DNA from: Streptomyces sp. NBC_01217
GTDB taxonomy: Bacteria > Actinomycetota > Actinomycetes > Streptomycetales > Streptomycetaceae
Length of the DNA: 64,000 nucleotides
Assembly: GCF_035994185.1 (NCBI RefSeq)
Contig: NZ_CP108538.1
Span: forward strand, 6,637,501 to 6,701,500
Reading direction: 5' to 3'
The translations under genes and the position numbers were made by a program. This document shows, piece by piece, positions 13,005 to 21,757 of the stretch (position 1 is the first letter of the stretch; every line of letters begins with the position of its first letter). The notes under the pieces were generated by a model that did no database searches, was not told where the DNA came from, and saw nothing but the letters and a program-made list of their open reading frames with translations.

Positions 13005-15767
13005 ATGGCCTCACGTACGTCCGGCAAGGGTTCCCAGGGCACGGCGGGCACCGCGAAGCGCGTCGGCCGTACCTCGGGGCCGGCCAAGAAAGCCGCGCCC
13101 GCCAAGAAGACCGCGGCGAAGAAGGCCGCGCCCGCGAAGAAGGCGGTGGCCAAGAAGGCGGTCGCGCCCAAACCGGCACCCTCGCCCACCGGCGGTGTCT
13201 ACCGCCTGGTGCGCGCTCTCTGGCTCGGTGCGGCCCACGCCGTCGGCGCGATGTTCCGCGGCATAGGGCGTGGCGCCAAGGGACTCGACCCCGCGCACCG
13301 CAAGGACGGCATCGCGCTGCTGCTGCTCGGCCTCGCGCTGGTCGTCGCCGCGGGCACCTGGTCGAATCTGCGCGGGCCCGTCGGCGACCTCGTCGAGATG
13401 CTCGTCACCGGAGCGTTCGGCCGGCTCGATCTGCTCGTACCGATACTGCTCGGCGCCATCGCCGTACGGTTGATCCTCTACCCGGAGAAGCCCGAGGCCA
13501 ACGGCCGTATCGTCATCGGACTCTCTGCCCTGGTCCTCGGGGTGCTCGGGCAGGTCCACATCGCGTGCGGATCGCCCGGCCGGGGAGACGGCACCACGGC
13601 CATGCAGAACGCGGGCGGGCTCATCGGCTGGGCAGCCTCCAAACCGCTCGTCTACACGATGGGCGAGGTCCTCGCCGTACCCCTGCTTCTGCTGCTCACC
13701 GTCTTCGGACTGCTGGTCGTCACCGCCACCCCGGTGAACGCCATTCCGCAACGGCTCCGGCTGCTCGGCACCAAGCTGGGTCTCCTCGATCCGGTGTACG
13801 ACCCCGAGACGGACGAGGAGAGCGACGACGAGCGCTACGACGAGCAGTGGCGCGAGGCGCTGCCGGCACGTTCCCGCCGCTCCTCCGCACGCCGCTCCGA
13901 GGCGCCCGCGGAGTACGACCCCGACCGGGCGGAGACCGATGCGCTCTCCAAGCGCCGCAGGCCACGCAGGCCCTCCGTGCAGCCCGCGCTGAACCGCACC
14001 ATGGACGCGGTGGATGTCGCCGCCGCCGCGGCCGCCGCGCTCGACGGGGCAGTGCTCAACGGCATGCCGCCCTCGCCGATCGTCGCCGACCTCACCCAGG
14101 GCGTCTCCGTCGAGCGCGAGCGCCCGGGCACGCCGGTGCCCGGCGCCAGGACGAGCGAGCCCGCCGCCGGGGGAGGGCGGCCGGAGAAGGCGGCGGCGCC
14201 CGCGGTCGGCGTACCCGATCTGACGAAGTCCGTGCCCGACTCGCAGTCCCAGCCGCTGCCGGCCCGCGCCGAGCAACTCCAGCTCTCCGGCGACATCACC
14301 TACTCGCTGCCCTCGCTCAACCTGCTGGAGCGCGGCGGGCCCGGCAAGACCCGCAGCGCCGCCAACGACGCGATCGTCGCCTCCCTGACGAACGTCTTCA
14401 CTGAGTTCAAGGTCGACGCCGCCGTCACCGGCTTCACCCGCGGCCCGACGGTCACGCGGTACGAGGTGGAGCTCGGCCCGGCCGTGAAGGTCGAGCGGAT
14501 CACCGCGCTCGCCAAGAACATCGCGTACGCCGTCGCCAGTCCCGACGTCCGGATCATCTCCCCGATCCCGGGCAAGTCGGCGGTCGGCATCGAGATCCCC
14601 AACACCGACCGGGAGATGGTCAACCTCGGCGACGTACTGCGCCTCGCGGACGCCGCGGAGGACGACCATCCGATGCTGGTCGCGCTCGGCAAGGACGTCG
14701 AGGGCGGCTATGTGATGGCCAACCTGGCGAAGATGCCGCACGTGCTGGTTGCCGGTGCCACCGGTTCAGGGAAGTCGTCCTGCATCAACTGCCTGATCAC
14801 CTCGGTGATGGTGCGGGCGACGCCGGACGACGTACGGATGGTGCTGGTCGACCCCAAGCGGGTCGAGCTGACCGCGTACGAGGGCATCCCGCACCTGATC
14901 ACGCCGATCATCACCAACCCCAAGCGCGCGGCCGAGGCCCTCCAATGGGTCGTACGGGAGATGGACCTGCGGTACGACGACCTCGCCGCGTTCGGGTACC
15001 GGCACATCGACGACTTCAACCAGGCCGTCCGCAACGGCAAGGTCAAGCTGCCGGAGGGCAGCGAGCGCGAGCTCTCGCCGTACCCCTATCTGCTGGTGAT
15101 CGTCGACGAGCTGGCCGACCTGATGATGGTCGCTCCGCGCGATGTGGAGGACGCCATCGTCCGTATCACCCAGCTGGCCCGCGCCGCCGGCATCCACCTG
15201 GTGCTCGCGACCCAGCGGCCCTCGGTCGATGTCGTCACCGGTCTGATCAAGGCCAATGTGCCCTCCCGGCTCGCCTTCGCGACGTCCTCGCTGGCCGACA
15301 GCCGCGTCATCCTCGACCAGCCCGGCGCCGAGAAGCTCATCGGAAAGGGTGACGGTCTGTTCCTGCCGATGGGGGCCAACAAGCCCACCCGTATGCAGGG
15401 TGCCTTCGTCACCGAGGACGAGGTCGCGGCCGTCGTCCAGCACTGCAAGGACCAGATGGCGCCGGTCTTCCGCGAGGACGTGGTGGTCGGCACCGCAAGG
15501 AAGAAGGAGATCGACGAGGACATCGGCGACGACCTGGACCTGCTCTGTCAGGCCGCCGAGCTGGTCGTCTCCACCCAGTTCGGGTCCACCTCGATGCTCC
15601 AGCGCAAACTGCGGGTCGGCTTCGCGAAGGCCGGACGGCTGATGGACCTGATGGAGTCGAGGAACATCGTCGGGCCGAGCGAGGGATCCAAGGCGCGCGA
15701 TGTCATGGTGAAACCGGACGAGCTGGACGGGGTGTTGGCGCTGATCCGGGGGGAATCCGCTTCATAG
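13005..15767 (+). CDS. ftsK: DNA translocase FtsK/SpoIIIE family
   Basis: A 920-residue membrane-anchored motor that pumps chromosomal DNA through division septa. The N-terminus is a Lys/Ala-rich tract (PAKK and AAKK repeats, residues 25-60) resembling histone H1 tails. About four transmembrane segments follow (100-290), then an acidic and Arg-rich linker (300-490). The motor domain has Walker A GATGSGKS at 584-591 and Walker B VIVDELADLMM. A C-terminal winged-helix gamma domain (about 845-915) recognises orienting sequences. The ATG at 13005 is preferred because the upstream extension has no recognisable domain. Its place after osaB matches S. coelicolor SCO5750. Confidence 0.95.
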   Translation: MASRTSGKGSQGTAGTAKRVGRTSGPAKKAAPAKKTAAKKAAPAKKAVAKKAVAPKPAPSPTGGVYRLVRALWLGAAHAVGAMFRGIGRGAKGLDPAHRKDGIALLLLGLALVVAAGTWSNLRGPVGDLVEMLVTGAFGRLDLLVPILLGAIAVRLILYPEKPEANGRIVIGLSALVLGVLGQVHIACGSPGRGDGTTAMQNAGGLIGWAASKPLVYTMGEVLAVPLLLLLTVFGLLVVTATPVNAIPQRLRLLGTKLGLLDPVYDPETDEESDDERYDEQWREALPARSRRSSARRSEAPAEYDPDRAETDALSKRRRPRRPSVQPALNRTMDAVDVAAAAAAALDGAVLNGMPPSPIVADLTQGVSVERERPGTPVPGARTSEPAAGGGRPEKAAAPAVGVPDLTKSVPDSQSQPLPARAEQLQLSGDITYSLPSLNLLERGGPGKTRSAANDAIVASLTNVFTEFKVDAAVTGFTRGPTVTRYEVELGPAVKVERITALAKNIAYAVASPDVRIISPIPGKSAVGIEIPNTDREMVNLGDVLRLADAAEDDHPMLVALGKDVEGGYVMANLAKMPHVLVAGATGSGKSSCINCLITSVMVRATPDDVRMVLVDPKRVELTAYEGIPHLITPIITNPKRAAEALQWVVREMDLRYDDLAAFGYRHIDDFNQAVRNGKVKLPEGSERELSPYPYLLVIVDELADLMMVAPRDVEDAIVRITQLARAAGIHLVLATQRPSVDVVTGLIKANVPSRLAFATSSLADSRVILDQPGAEKLIGKGDGLFLPMGANKPTRMQGAFVTEDEVAAVVQHCKDQMAPVFREDVVVGTARKKEIDEDIGDDLDLLCQAAELVVSTQFGSTSMLQRKLRVGFAKAGRLMDLMESRNIVGPSEGSKARDVMVKPDELDGVLALIRGESAS

Positions 15768-15971
15768 ATGAAGTAAGGGCAACCGTTTCGTCGGGTCGTA
15801 CGTCAAGTTGAAGGGAAGGACGGCAAAATTGTCCTTCCCGGGGCGGCCCGGAAAATCGGACAGCGTTCGAGTCCGATGGCGTACAAAGTGCTTCCTCCCG
15901 GTTGCCCCACCCTTTCGTACCCCCCCTAGACTGAACACCCAGCAGGTGGCTCACGCTCGAAAGGCGCCCCC

Positions 15972-16772
15972 GTGTCCATCGGCAACTTCCCCGAAGACGA
16001 CCGGCCTTCGATCGGTCGAGTGCTTCAGCAGGCTCGTATCGCCGCAGGTCTCACGGTCGAAGAGATCAGCTCGTCCACCCGGGTGCGCATCCCCATCGTG
16101 CACGCGATCGAAGAGGACGACTTCTCCCGCTGCGGCGGCGACGTGTATGCGCGCGGCCACATCCGTACCCTGGCGCGTGCCGTCGGGACCGATCCGGAAC
16201 CGCTGGTTTCGCAGTACGACGCCGAGCACGGCGGCCGTCCCGCACCCACACCCGCGGCGCCGCTGTTCGAGGCCGAGAGAATCCGTTCCGAACCCCGCCG
16301 ACCCAACTGGACGGCGGCCATGGTCGCCGCGATCGTCGCCGTCGTCGGCTTCGTCGGCTTCACTTTCTTCAAGGGCGGCGACGACGCCTCCACGACCACA
16401 CAGGTCGCGGAGGGCTCGACGCCCGACACGAAGAGCCCCAAGCCGAAGACCAGCAAACCCGTCGACCCCAAGCCGGCGCCTTCCGACAGTGCCATTGCCG
16501 CGGCACCCAGGGACAAGGTGACGGTGAAGCTCAGTGCCAGCCAGGGCAAGAGCTGGATCTCGGCCAAGGACCACAACGGACGGCTGCTCTTCGACGGGCT
16601 GCTGCTTCAGGGCCAGTCCAAGACCTTCCAGGACAAGGAGCGGGTCGACCTCGTCCTCGGCGACGCAGGATCCATCGAACTGTTCGTGAACGGCAAGAAG
16701 GTCGAGGACAAGTTCCAGCCGGGCCAGGTCGAGCGGCTCTCGTACACGAAGGGCGACCCGGCGGTCGGCTGA
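15972..16772 (+). CDS. RodZ-like HTH membrane protein (DUF4115)
   Basis: 266 residues. An N-terminal Cro-like helix-turn-helix (about 12-80, [19 protein letters not shown]) is followed by a Pro-rich linker, one transmembrane helix (about 116-136), a Thr/Ser/Pro/Lys spacer and an extracytoplasmic DUF4115 domain (about 180-260). This is the architecture of RodZ, which links MreB to the cell wall machinery. In Streptomyces the role of this protein is not settled. GTG at 15972 is used because HTH homology starts directly after it. It lies between ftsK and rimO and ends before a strong terminator. Confidence 0.85.
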   Translation: MSIGNFPEDDRPSIGRVLQQARIAAGLTVEEISSSTRVRIPIVHAIEEDDFSRCGGDVYARGHIRTLARAVGTDPEPLVSQYDAEHGGRPAPTPAAPLFEAERIRSEPRRPNWTAAMVAAIVAVVGFVGFTFFKGGDDASTTTQVAEGSTPDTKSPKPKTSKPVDPKPAPSDSAIAAAPRDKVTVKLSASQGKSWISAKDHNGRLLFDGLLLQGQSKTFQDKERVDLVLGDAGSIELFVNGKKVEDKFQPGQVERLSYTKGDPAVG

Positions 16773-16822
16773 CCCGCACACGCACCGTTCCCGAGCGGCA
16801 TCGGCAGCGGTATCGGCAACAC

Positions 16823-16856
16823 GGCGAGCGCCCGGCAATCCTGCCGGGCGCTCGCC
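16823..16856 (+). terminator. Terminator after the RodZ-like gene
   Basis: A perfect 15-bp stem (GGCGAGCGCCCGGCA / TGCCGGGCGCTCGCC) with a 4-nt loop, followed by GCCTTTG. It is very stable although the T-tract is short. It lies 50 nt after the stop and 74 nt before rimO, so rimO probably has a separate promoter. Confidence 0.85.
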
Positions 16857-16929
16857 GCCTTTGTCACTCGGTGTGACGGTGGAACCCTGCACGGCAGGAC
16901 GAGTGCCGGGACAAAGTAGTCTTGAGCCC

Positions 16930-18399
16930 ATGCCCGAACGCCGTACCGTCGCCCTTGTCACTCTTGGCTGCGCCCGTAACGAGGTGGACTCGGAGGAGCT
17001 CGCAGGCCGCTTGGCAGCGGACGGCTGGGAGCTCGTCGAGGATGCCTCCGACGCGGATGTCGCCGTCGTCAACACCTGTGGATTCGTCGAGGCCGCCAAG
17101 AAGGACTCCGTCGATGCCCTCCTCGAAGCCAATGATCTGAAGGACCACGGCAGAACCCAGGCCGTGGTCGCCGTCGGCTGCATGGCCGAGCGCTACGGCA
17201 AGGACCTCGCCGAGGCCCTGCCGGAGGCGGACGGCGTCCTCGGATTCGACGACTACGCCGACATCTCCGACCGCCTCCAGACCATCCTCAACGGCGGCAT
17301 CCACGCCTCGCACACCCCTCGCGACCGCCGCAAGCTGCTGCCGATCAGCCCGGCCGAGCGGCAGGACGCCGCTGTGGCCCTGCCGGGACACGCGCAGGAG
17401 GCCGCACCGGCCCCCGCGGACCTTCCGGACGGAGTGGCTCCGGTCTCCGGGCCGCGCGCGCCGCTGCGCCGCCGACTGGGCACCAGCCCCGTCGCCTCGG
17501 TGAAGCTCGCCTCCGGCTGCGACCGCCGCTGCTCCTTCTGCGCCATCCCGTCCTTCCGCGGTTCCTTCATCTCGCGCCGCCCCTCGGACGTCCTGCAGGA
17601 GACCCGCTGGCTGGCCGAGCAGGGCGTGAAGGAGGTCATGCTGGTCTCCGAGAACAACACCTCCTACGGCAAGGACCTCGGCGACATCCGGCTGCTGGAG
17701 ACGCTGCTGCCGGAGCTCGCCGACGTCGAGGGGATCGAGCGGATCAGGGTCAGCTATCTGCAGCCCGCGGAGATGCGGCCCGGCCTCATCGACGTACTGA
17801 CCTCGACCCCGAAGGTCGCCCCGTACTTCGACCTGTCCTTCCAGCACTCGGCCCCCGGCGTGCTGCGGGCCATGCGCCGCTTCGGTGACACCGACCGCTT
17901 CCTGGAGCTCCTGGACACCATCCGCGGCAAGGCGCCGCAGGCCGGTGCCCGCTCCAACTTCATCGTGGGCTTCCCCGGCGAGACCGAGGCCGACCTGGAG
18001 GAGCTGGAACGCTTCCTCACCGGCGCCCGGCTCGACGCCATCGGCGTCTTCGGCTACTCCGACGAGGAGGGCACCGAGGCGGTCGGCTACGAGAACAAGC
18101 TGGACGCCGACGTCATCGCGGAGCGGCTCGCGCACATCTCGCAGCTGGCCGAGGAGCTGACCTCGCAGCGCGCCGAGGAGCGCCTCGGGGAGAGCCTGCA
18201 GGTGCTGGTCGAGTCCGTGGACGAGGAGGACGGTGCGGTGGGACGCGCGGCGCACCAGGCACCCGAAACGGACGGCCAGGTGGTCTTCACCGCACGCGAG
18301 GGCCTCGTGCCCGGCCGTATGGTCGAGGCAAAGGTCGTGGGCACCGAAGGAGTGGACCTGGTGGCCGAGTGTTCCGAACTCGTGGAGGCGGCCAGATGA
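16930..18399 (+). CDS. rimO: Ribosomal protein S12 methylthiotransferase RimO
   Basis: 489 residues, a radical-SAM enzyme that adds a methylthio group to the conserved Asp of ribosomal protein S12. The UPF0004 domain (about 5-110) starts [17 protein letters not shown], with Cys in NTCGF and VGCMAER. The radical-SAM cluster is Cys197, Cys201 and Cys204 (GCDRRCSFC). A C-terminal TRAM domain begins near 415. LGCARN and an aspartate-rich N-terminus favour RimO over MiaB, whose separate gene is at 50524. The ATG at 16930 gives the family-typical N-terminus. The stop overlaps pgsA (ATGA). Confidence 0.93.
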   Translation: MPERRTVALVTLGCARNEVDSEELAGRLAADGWELVEDASDADVAVVNTCGFVEAAKKDSVDALLEANDLKDHGRTQAVVAVGCMAERYGKDLAEALPEADGVLGFDDYADISDRLQTILNGGIHASHTPRDRRKLLPISPAERQDAAVALPGHAQEAAPAPADLPDGVAPVSGPRAPLRRRLGTSPVASVKLASGCDRRCSFCAIPSFRGSFISRRPSDVLQETRWLAEQGVKEVMLVSENNTSYGKDLGDIRLLETLLPELADVEGIERIRVSYLQPAEMRPGLIDVLTSTPKVAPYFDLSFQHSAPGVLRAMRRFGDTDRFLELLDTIRGKAPQAGARSNFIVGFPGETEADLEELERFLTGARLDAIGVFGYSDEEGTEAVGYENKLDADVIAERLAHISQLAEELTSQRAEERLGESLQVLVESVDEEDGAVGRAAHQAPETDGQVVFTAREGLVPGRMVEAKVVGTEGVDLVAECSELVEAAR

Positions 18400-19163
18400 C
18401 GGGAGTCCCGGCATCCGCGGCAGGCGGCTCCGGCGCGAAGCCGGTCCGCGGCGGCAAGCTGGGTGCTGCGGCCGTCAATCAGGCCAGTCTGTGGAACATT
18501 GCCAACCTCCTCACCATGCTCCGGCTGGTGCTGGTGCCCGGTTTCGTGATGCTGCTGCTGCACAACGGCGGCTACGACCCGGCCTGGCGGTCGTTCGCCT
18601 GGGCGGCGTTCGCCGTCGCCATGATCACCGACCTTTTCGACGGTCATCTCGCGCGCACGTACAACCTGGTCACCGACTTCGGGAAGATCGCCGACCCGAT
18701 CGCGGACAAGGCGATCATGGGTGCGGCGCTGATCTGTCTGTCGTATCTCGGTGATCTGCCCTGGTGGGTCACGGGCGTGATTCTCCTCCGCGAGATCGGC
18801 ATCACGCTGATGCGGTTCTGGGTGATACGGCACGCGGTGATCCCGGCCAGTCGTGGCGGGAAGATGAAGACGCTGGCGCAGGGGATCGCCGTCGGGATGT
18901 ACGTCCTGGCGCTGACCGGTCCACTTGCGACCCTGCGCTTCTGGGTGATGGCGGTGGCCGTAGTGCTGACGGTCGTCACGGGGCTGGACTATGTGCGCCA
19001 GGCCGTCGTGCTGCGAGGCAAGGGGCTCGCGGCCGAGCGGGCCGCGGCGGAGGCGGAGGCTGCTGAGGTGGCTGTCGGCTCTGGGGCTGCTGGGGCTGCG
19101 GGGCCGGTCTCCGGGGCCCGCGGTTCGGCGGATACCCGTGGTTCGGCGGAGGCCGAGCGGTGA
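18396..19163 (+). CDS. pgsA: CDP-diacylglycerol--glycerol-3-phosphate 3-phosphatidyltransferase
   Basis: 255 residues, an integral membrane enzyme making phosphatidylglycerophosphate from CDP-diacylglycerol and glycerol-3-phosphate. The CDP-alcohol phosphatidyltransferase signature DLFDGHLAR...[11 protein letters not shown] is complete at about residues 79-105, with all Asp residues present. Several hydrophobic helices follow. The C-terminus is an Ala/Gly/Glu-rich low-complexity tail. The start overlaps the rimO stop and the stop overlaps the cinA start, so the three are translationally coupled. Confidence 0.92.
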   Translation: MTGVPASAAGGSGAKPVRGGKLGAAAVNQASLWNIANLLTMLRLVLVPGFVMLLLHNGGYDPAWRSFAWAAFAVAMITDLFDGHLARTYNLVTDFGKIADPIADKAIMGAALICLSYLGDLPWWVTGVILLREIGITLMRFWVIRHAVIPASRGGKMKTLAQGIAVGMYVLALTGPLATLRFWVMAVAVVLTVVTGLDYVRQAVVLRGKGLAAERAAAEAEAAEVAVGSGAAGAAGPVSGARGSADTRGSAEAER

Positions 19164-19669
19164 CTGCCGCGGCCCGGGTGCTGGAGCTGCTCGTGGAGCG
19201 CGGTGAGACTCTCGCCGTCGCGGAGTCGCTGACCGGCGGTCTGGTCGCGGCGGAGCTGACTTCCGTACCGGGTGCCTCGAACTCCTTCCGCGGGTCCGTG
19301 ACGGCGTACGCGACACCCCTGAAGCGGGAACTGCTGGGCGTGGACGGCGCCCTCCTGGCGGAGCGCGGTGCGGTCGACCCGGAGGTGGCGCGGCAGATGG
19401 CGGCAGGTGTACGCCGCGTTCTCGGGGCAGACTGGGGTATGGCCACCACAGGCGTCGCGGGCCCCGAGTCACAGGACGGCAAGCCCGTGGGCACGGTCTA
19501 TGTCGCGGTGTCCGGGCCGGACGGCGCGGAGAATGTGACCGCGCTGCGATTGAACGGCGGGCGTGCGGACATCCGTAGAGAGAGCGTACGGAGCGTGCTT
19601 GCACTGCTCTCAGCCGAACTCGGCAAGAATGCAGGCGCACAGGATACGGAACAGAACGGGGGGAATTGA
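19160..19669 (+). CDS. cinA: CinA C-terminal domain protein, NMN amidohydrolase (PncC type)
   Basis: 169 residues covering only the CinA C-terminal amidase domain, which in the family deamidates nicotinamide mononucleotide. Seen are AESLTGGLVAAELT near the N-terminus, GSVTAYATPLKRELLGV and TTGVAGPE. The N-terminal MoCF-like domain of full CinA proteins is absent, which is usual for actinobacterial copies. GTG at 19160 overlaps the pgsA stop (GTGA). The final codons lie in TGATG, so a 37-codon frame starts on its stop. Confidence 0.9.
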   Translation: MTAAARVLELLVERGETLAVAESLTGGLVAAELTSVPGASNSFRGSVTAYATPLKRELLGVDGALLAERGAVDPEVARQMAAGVRRVLGADWGMATTGVAGPESQDGKPVGTVYVAVSGPDGAENVTALRLNGGRADIRRESVRSVLALLSAELGKNAGAQDTEQNGGN

Positions 19670-19782
19670 TGTTTGCAGCCCTGAGTGAACACGACATCGC
19701 TCCCCGCACGGCCGCCGCGCAAGGCGGTACGGTGGGGCGTGAAGGATGCGGCTACGCGGTCCGAGGAGGGAGCCACCGATGA
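19669..19782 (+). CDS. Possible 37-residue leader peptide between cinA and clgR
   Basis: An ATG overlaps the cinA stop (TGATG), is preceded by a G-rich Shine-Dalgarno-like stretch, and runs for 37 codons ([12 protein letters not shown]...) to a TGA that overlaps the clgR start (ATGA). This arrangement would couple clgR translation to cinA. Against it, only about 65% of third positions are G or C, well below neighbouring genes, and no homologue is recognised. It also spans the proposed ClgR operator. It may be a chance frame. Confidence 0.3.
   Translation: MFAALSEHDIAPRTAAAQGGTVGREGCGYAVRGGSHR
19716..19726. promoter_or_regulatory. Candidate ClgR operator upstream of clgR
   Basis: The sequence CGCGCAAGGCG has the CGC-5N-GCG core of the actinobacterial ClgR site and agrees with its inner consensus at all but one position. 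It lies about 53 bp before the clgR start, which would suit autoregulation. The flanking bases are GC-rich, so a chance match is possible. Confidence 0.4.
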
Positions 19783-20162
19783 TTCTGCTCCGTCGCCTGC
19801 TTGGTGACGTGCTGCGTCGGCAGCGCCAGCGCCAAGGCCGTACTCTGCGCGAAGTCTCCTCGTCCGCCCGAGTCTCGCTCGGCTATCTCTCCGAGGTGGA
19901 GCGGGGGCAGAAGGAGGCATCCTCCGAGCTGCTCTCCGCTATTTGCGACGCGCTTGACGTACGGATGTCCGAGCTCATGCGTGAAGTGAGCGATGAGCTG
20001 TCGCTGGCCGAACTGGCCGAGTCGGCAGCAGCCAGCGATCCGGTGCCTGTGCCGGTACGCCCGATGCTCAATTCCGTCTCCGTGACGTCGGTGGCAGGTG
20101 TGCCGACGGGACGGGTGACCATCAAGGCGCCCGCGGAAGCGGTGGATGTCGTCGCCGCCTGA
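19779..20162 (+). CDS. clgR: ClgR, transcriptional activator of clp and lon protease genes
   Basis: 127 residues. A Cro/C1-type helix-turn-helix occupies about 1-70 ([26 protein letters not shown]). The remaining half is short and ends in VDVVAA. In S. lividans ClgR activates clpP1clpP2, clpC and lon and is itself degraded by ClpP through its last two alanines. That C-terminal Ala-Ala is present here. In M. tuberculosis clgR also lies beside pgsA, supporting orthology. ATG at 19779 follows GAGGAGGG at 7-8 nt spacing. The stop is followed by a hairpin terminator. Confidence 0.88.
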   Translation: MILLRRLLGDVLRRQRQRQGRTLREVSSSARVSLGYLSEVERGQKEASSELLSAICDALDVRMSELMREVSDELSLAELAESAAASDPVPVPVRPMLNSVSVTSVAGVPTGRVTIKAPAEAVDVVAA

Positions 20163-20188
20163 CCCTCGCGGTCCGGTGTGCAGTGGAG

Positions 20189-20221
20189 CCCTGGTCGGCC
20201 CCTCAGGGGGCGGCCGGGGCT
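20189..20221 (+). terminator. Probable terminator after clgR
   Basis: A GC-rich stem-loop (GCCCTGGTCGGCCCC / GGGGGCGGCCGGGGC, two wobble pairs and one mismatch, short loop TCAG) begins 27 nt after the clgR stop. It lacks a T-tract beyond CTTCT. Confidence 0.65.
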
Positions 20222-20559
20222 TCTGCGTGGGCGGGGGCAGGCGGGTGCGGTCCGTTTCGGATGCGGCCCGGGAGTGTCTGGGCGAGACTGCGAGTAAGAG
20301 GCATCGATCAAGCGGATCACGGGCGGCCGGACACGGTCTGACGTGGCCTGATGTGTCTCGATGCGGCCTGATCACGCGGCCTGTGCCGGGGTGCCGAAGG
20401 GCCTCGGGCCCGGGCGGAGCCGCGAACCGGAGCAAGCCCGGATGTCCCGGGCGGAGAGCGCACAACGGTCTGCGGCAGCGCATTGCGCGCCGGTGGTGCA
20501 CCGGTGCGCCCTCCCGCTGGGCGAGCGGGCCGGACTAGGTTCGGCCGGAGGAGGCAGCC
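20222..20559. other. Intergenic region after clgR
   Basis: About 340 bp without a convincing gene. Around 20330-20400 the words GGCCTGAT/GGTCTGA recur loosely (near 20333, 20346, 20367 and 20381). The only clear signal is the ribosome binding site GGAGGAGG at 20547-20554 for the next frame. Confidence 0.5.
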
Positions 20560-21009
20560 ATGGTACGGCGATGGGTGCCGGCGCTCGTTCTCGGCGGGGT
20601 GTGGTGGTGGGCCGTGCTGCGGCTCATTCTGGAACCGGCTCATGCGGGGCTTGTCGAGGGTGCGGTGGCGGCGGGCGGATGGGGGCTGAGCCTCCTGCCC
20701 GTGCATGTGGCCACGACCGCTGGGCCGGCTGGGGCGGATGCGGGGCGGTGGTCCGCCCTGGGAGTGCGGTGTGCGGGGTGGCGGTCCGCTGCGGGGGTGC
20801 GGTGCGTGGGGTGGGGGACTGCTCTTGGGATGCGGTTGGCCAAGTGGTGGTCCGATGTCGGGATGCGGTACGTGGAGCGGTGGTCCGATGTGGGAGCGCG
20901 GTGTGTGAGCCGATGGTCCGAGGTCGCGACGCGGTGCGGTGGGCGGGTGTGGCGGACTACCAGGGCATGGCTACGCCGCCGTTCGGGCGGAGGATCTGAC
21001 CGGTCATGA
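20560..21009 (+). CDS. Small membrane protein with 11-residue Trp/Arg repeat tail
   Basis: 149 residues, function unknown. Residues 1-25 (starting MVRRWVPALVLGGVWWWAVL) form a basic-start signal anchor or single transmembrane helix. Residues 63-128 are six consecutive 11-residue repeats with the pattern (R/W)W(S/R)xxGxRCxx, encoded by six exact 33-bp units. A strong ribosome binding site (GGAGGAGG, 6 nt spacing) supports translation. The 3' end overlaps the convergent SDR gene by 53 bp, so the true product may be shorter in relatives and extended here by repeat growth. No homologue with a known role is recognised. Confidence 0.55.
   Translation: MVRRWVPALVLGGVWWWAVLRLILEPAHAGLVEGAVAAGGWGLSLLPVHVATTAGPAGADAGRWSALGVRCAGWRSAAGVRCVGWGTALGMRLAKWWSDVGMRYVERWSDVGARCVSRWSEVATRCGGRVWRTTRAWLRRRSGGGSDRS
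20746..20943 (+). repeat. Six exact-length 33-bp tandem units
   Basis: Six consecutive 33-bp units, in frame with the 20560 gene. Each is centred on TGGTCCGnTGTnGGnnTGCGGT, and units 4 and 5 are the most similar. All six have the same length and translate to 11-residue repeats ending in an Arg-Cys/Tyr type motif. Confidence 0.85.
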
Positions 21010-21721
21010 AGGCCGACGCGTCGGATGCGAGATAGAGCAGGGTGTGGGCGACGTCCTCCGGCTCGCCGACCCGGCCGAGCGGGGAGATCCTCGCCATCGT
21101 GGCCTCTGCCCGGAGCTGCTGGCCCGCGTCGTGGCGGGCGGTCATGGGCGTACGGATCCAGCCCGGGGCGACGGCGTTGACACGGATGGAATGGGGCCCC
21201 AGCTCGGTCGCGAGTGTCTTCGTCAACTGGACGACCGCCGCCTTGGCCGCGCTGTAGCAGAGCAGTCCCGGACTCGCGGCGTCGACCGCTCCCGAGGCCA
21301 TGGTGATCAGTGAGCCGGACGCGCCACGCGCGATCATGCTGCGGGCCACTTCCTGACAGGCGTACAGAACGCCCTTGAAATTGACCGAGAGGACGCGATC
21401 GAGGTCGTCGTCCGCCGTCTCCAGGACGCTGCTCGTATGCATGATTCCGGCGACGGCGGCCAGTATGTCGATGTCGCCCGCGGCGGCCACCGCGGCCCTG
21501 ATCCGACTGCGGTCGGTGACATCGAGGGTGTGGATGTGGGATGTGCCACCCGTCTCGGTGATCAGGTCCTGGGTCTCCAGCAGGCCCTTCTCGTCGAGGT
21601 CCGCGCAGTGCACGGTGGCGCCCGCAGCTGCGAGCAGGACGGCGCCGGCGCGGCCGATGCCACCTGCCGCGCCGGTGATGAACGCGGAGCGGCCTGTGAG
21701 GTCGTACGCGATGAGGGACAT
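20957..21721 (-). CDS. Short-chain dehydrogenase/reductase
   Basis: 254 residues, a classical SDR. The nucleotide-binding motif TGAAGGIGRA is near the N-terminus, an acidic residue in CADLDE suggests NAD(H) preference, and the catalytic motif YSAAK with an upstream Ser (TMASGAV) is complete. The family oxidises or reduces alcohols and ketones. The substrate cannot be told from the sequence. MSLIAYDL at 21721 was chosen over a 12-codon extension because the Rossmann fold starts right there. The stop overlaps the convergent repeat gene. The DNA glycosylase gene lies upstream on the same strand. Confidence 0.88.
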   Translation of the reverse strand: MSLIAYDLTGRSAFITGAAGGIGRAGAVLLAAAGATVHCADLDEKGLLETQDLITETGGTSHIHTLDVTDRSRIRAAVAAAGDIDILAAVAGIMHTSSVLETADDDLDRVLSVNFKGVLYACQEVARSMIARGASGSLITMASGAVDAASPGLLCYSAAKAAVVQLTKTLATELGPHSIRVNAVAPGWIRTPMTARHDAGQQLRAEATMARISPLGRVGEPEDVAHTLLYLASDASAFMTGQILRPNGGVAMPW

Positions 21722-21757
21722 GACCGGACGGTACGACCGTATCTGACGGCCAGTCAA

